Source of the DNA: Deltaproteobacteria bacterium
Lineage (GTDB): Bacteria; Desulfobacterota; Desulfobacteria; Desulfobacterales; JAUVKB01
NCBI GenBank assembly: GCA_030596405.1
Contig: JAUVKB010000033.1
Location: 1-14,364 of the forward strand
Reading direction: 5' to 3'
DNA length: 14,364 nucleotides
Within the stretch, counting starts at the first letter, position 1. The number at the start of each line of letters is the position of its first letter. Of the stretch, positions 14,208 to 14,364 are shown in pieces. A model generated the notes under the pieces. The model was not told where the DNA came from. It did no database searches and worked only from the letters and a program-made list of their open reading frames with translations. The position numbers were made by a program, and so were the translations under genes.

Positions 14208-14364
14208 ATGAAAGTAGATGGCAAAAATTTGCGTCCCATTTGGCTTGATGAGAATTTAAAGACCGTTAAGATCATAGATCAAAGGCTTCTTCCCCATGAG
14301 TTTATTGTCGTTGATTTAAATAATGTCGATGATGTGATTATGGCGATAAAAGATATGTATGTAA
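14208..14364 (+). CDS. mtnA: S-methyl-5-thioribose-1-phosphate isomerase, N-terminal part (runs off the window)
   Basis: The first 52 codons read MKVDGKNLRPIWLDENLK and continue with VKIIDQRLLPHEFIVVDL. They fit the conserved beginning of MtnA, the aldose-ketose isomerase of the methionine salvage pathway (methylthioribose-1-P to methylthioribulose-1-P). The IIDQRLLPHEF stretch is characteristic. The active-site Cys and Asp lie beyond the window. AAAGG (14195-14199) precedes the ATG by 8 bases. Its place directly after adenine deaminase suggests one transcript handling both products of methylthioadenosine phosphorolysis. Confidence 0.9.
   Translation, partial: MKVDGKNLRPIWLDENLKTVKIIDQRLLPHEFIVVDLNNVDDVIMAIKDMYV

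Overview
The window looks like an ordinary bacterial chromosome segment from a Gram-negative, probably an anaerobic member of the Desulfobacterota (former Deltaproteobacteria, Desulfobacterales-like). This placement is inferred from protein flavour and gene mix: the class III-like sirtuin, the divergent KptA-like protein, the Mth938-family protein, the GerMN lipoprotein-like protein next to a second EF-G, and envelope proteins with 'LSPEAAKYLSQW' repeats. No taxonomic search was possible.

Layout. Positions 1-938 (minus strand) hold the conserved translation block tRNA-Thr(TGT), tRNA-Tyr(GTA), tRNA-Gly(TCC), tRNA-Thr(GGT), tuf, in the same order as the E. coli tufB operon. Upstream of it on the same strand (1223-3867) lie a GerMN-domain membrane protein and an EF-G, overlapping by 4 bp (ATGA). 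Divergent from these, 4051-5869 (plus) carries a sirtuin followed 19 bp later by a zinc-dependent medium-chain dehydrogenase. hemL (5897-7186, minus) converges on the dehydrogenase gene. A KptA/Tpt1-like gene (7330-8100, plus) follows, then a 105-bp inverted-repeat element (8143-8247).

The most novel part is 8416-10705. It holds two abutting unknown genes, one for a single-pass membrane protein with an acidic cytoplasmic tail and four 24-residue C-terminal repeats, the other for a secreted helical protein. A hand alignment shows that they share a gap-free domain of about 140 residues, so they look like a duplicated pair and may form an envelope complex. A Mth938-family gene (10722-11063) follows. 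After it comes what looks like a frameshifted, decayed start of a radical-SAM gene (from about 11101).

The right end (11365-14364, plus) holds a tandem universal stress protein, an intrinsic terminator, adenine deaminase and the start of mtnA. The last two act on the two products of 5'-methylthioadenosine phosphorolysis (adenine and methylthioribose-1-phosphate), so they look like a purine/methionine salvage operon.

Gene-poor stretches: 448-710 (spacer between tRNA-Tyr and tRNA-Gly) and 939-1222 are AT-rich and show no convincing gene. 8101-8415 holds only the inverted-repeat element and possible promoter sequence. 11064-11364 holds the radical-SAM remnant and the leader of the stress-protein gene. 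No CRISPR array, rRNA, prophage or transposase gene was seen.
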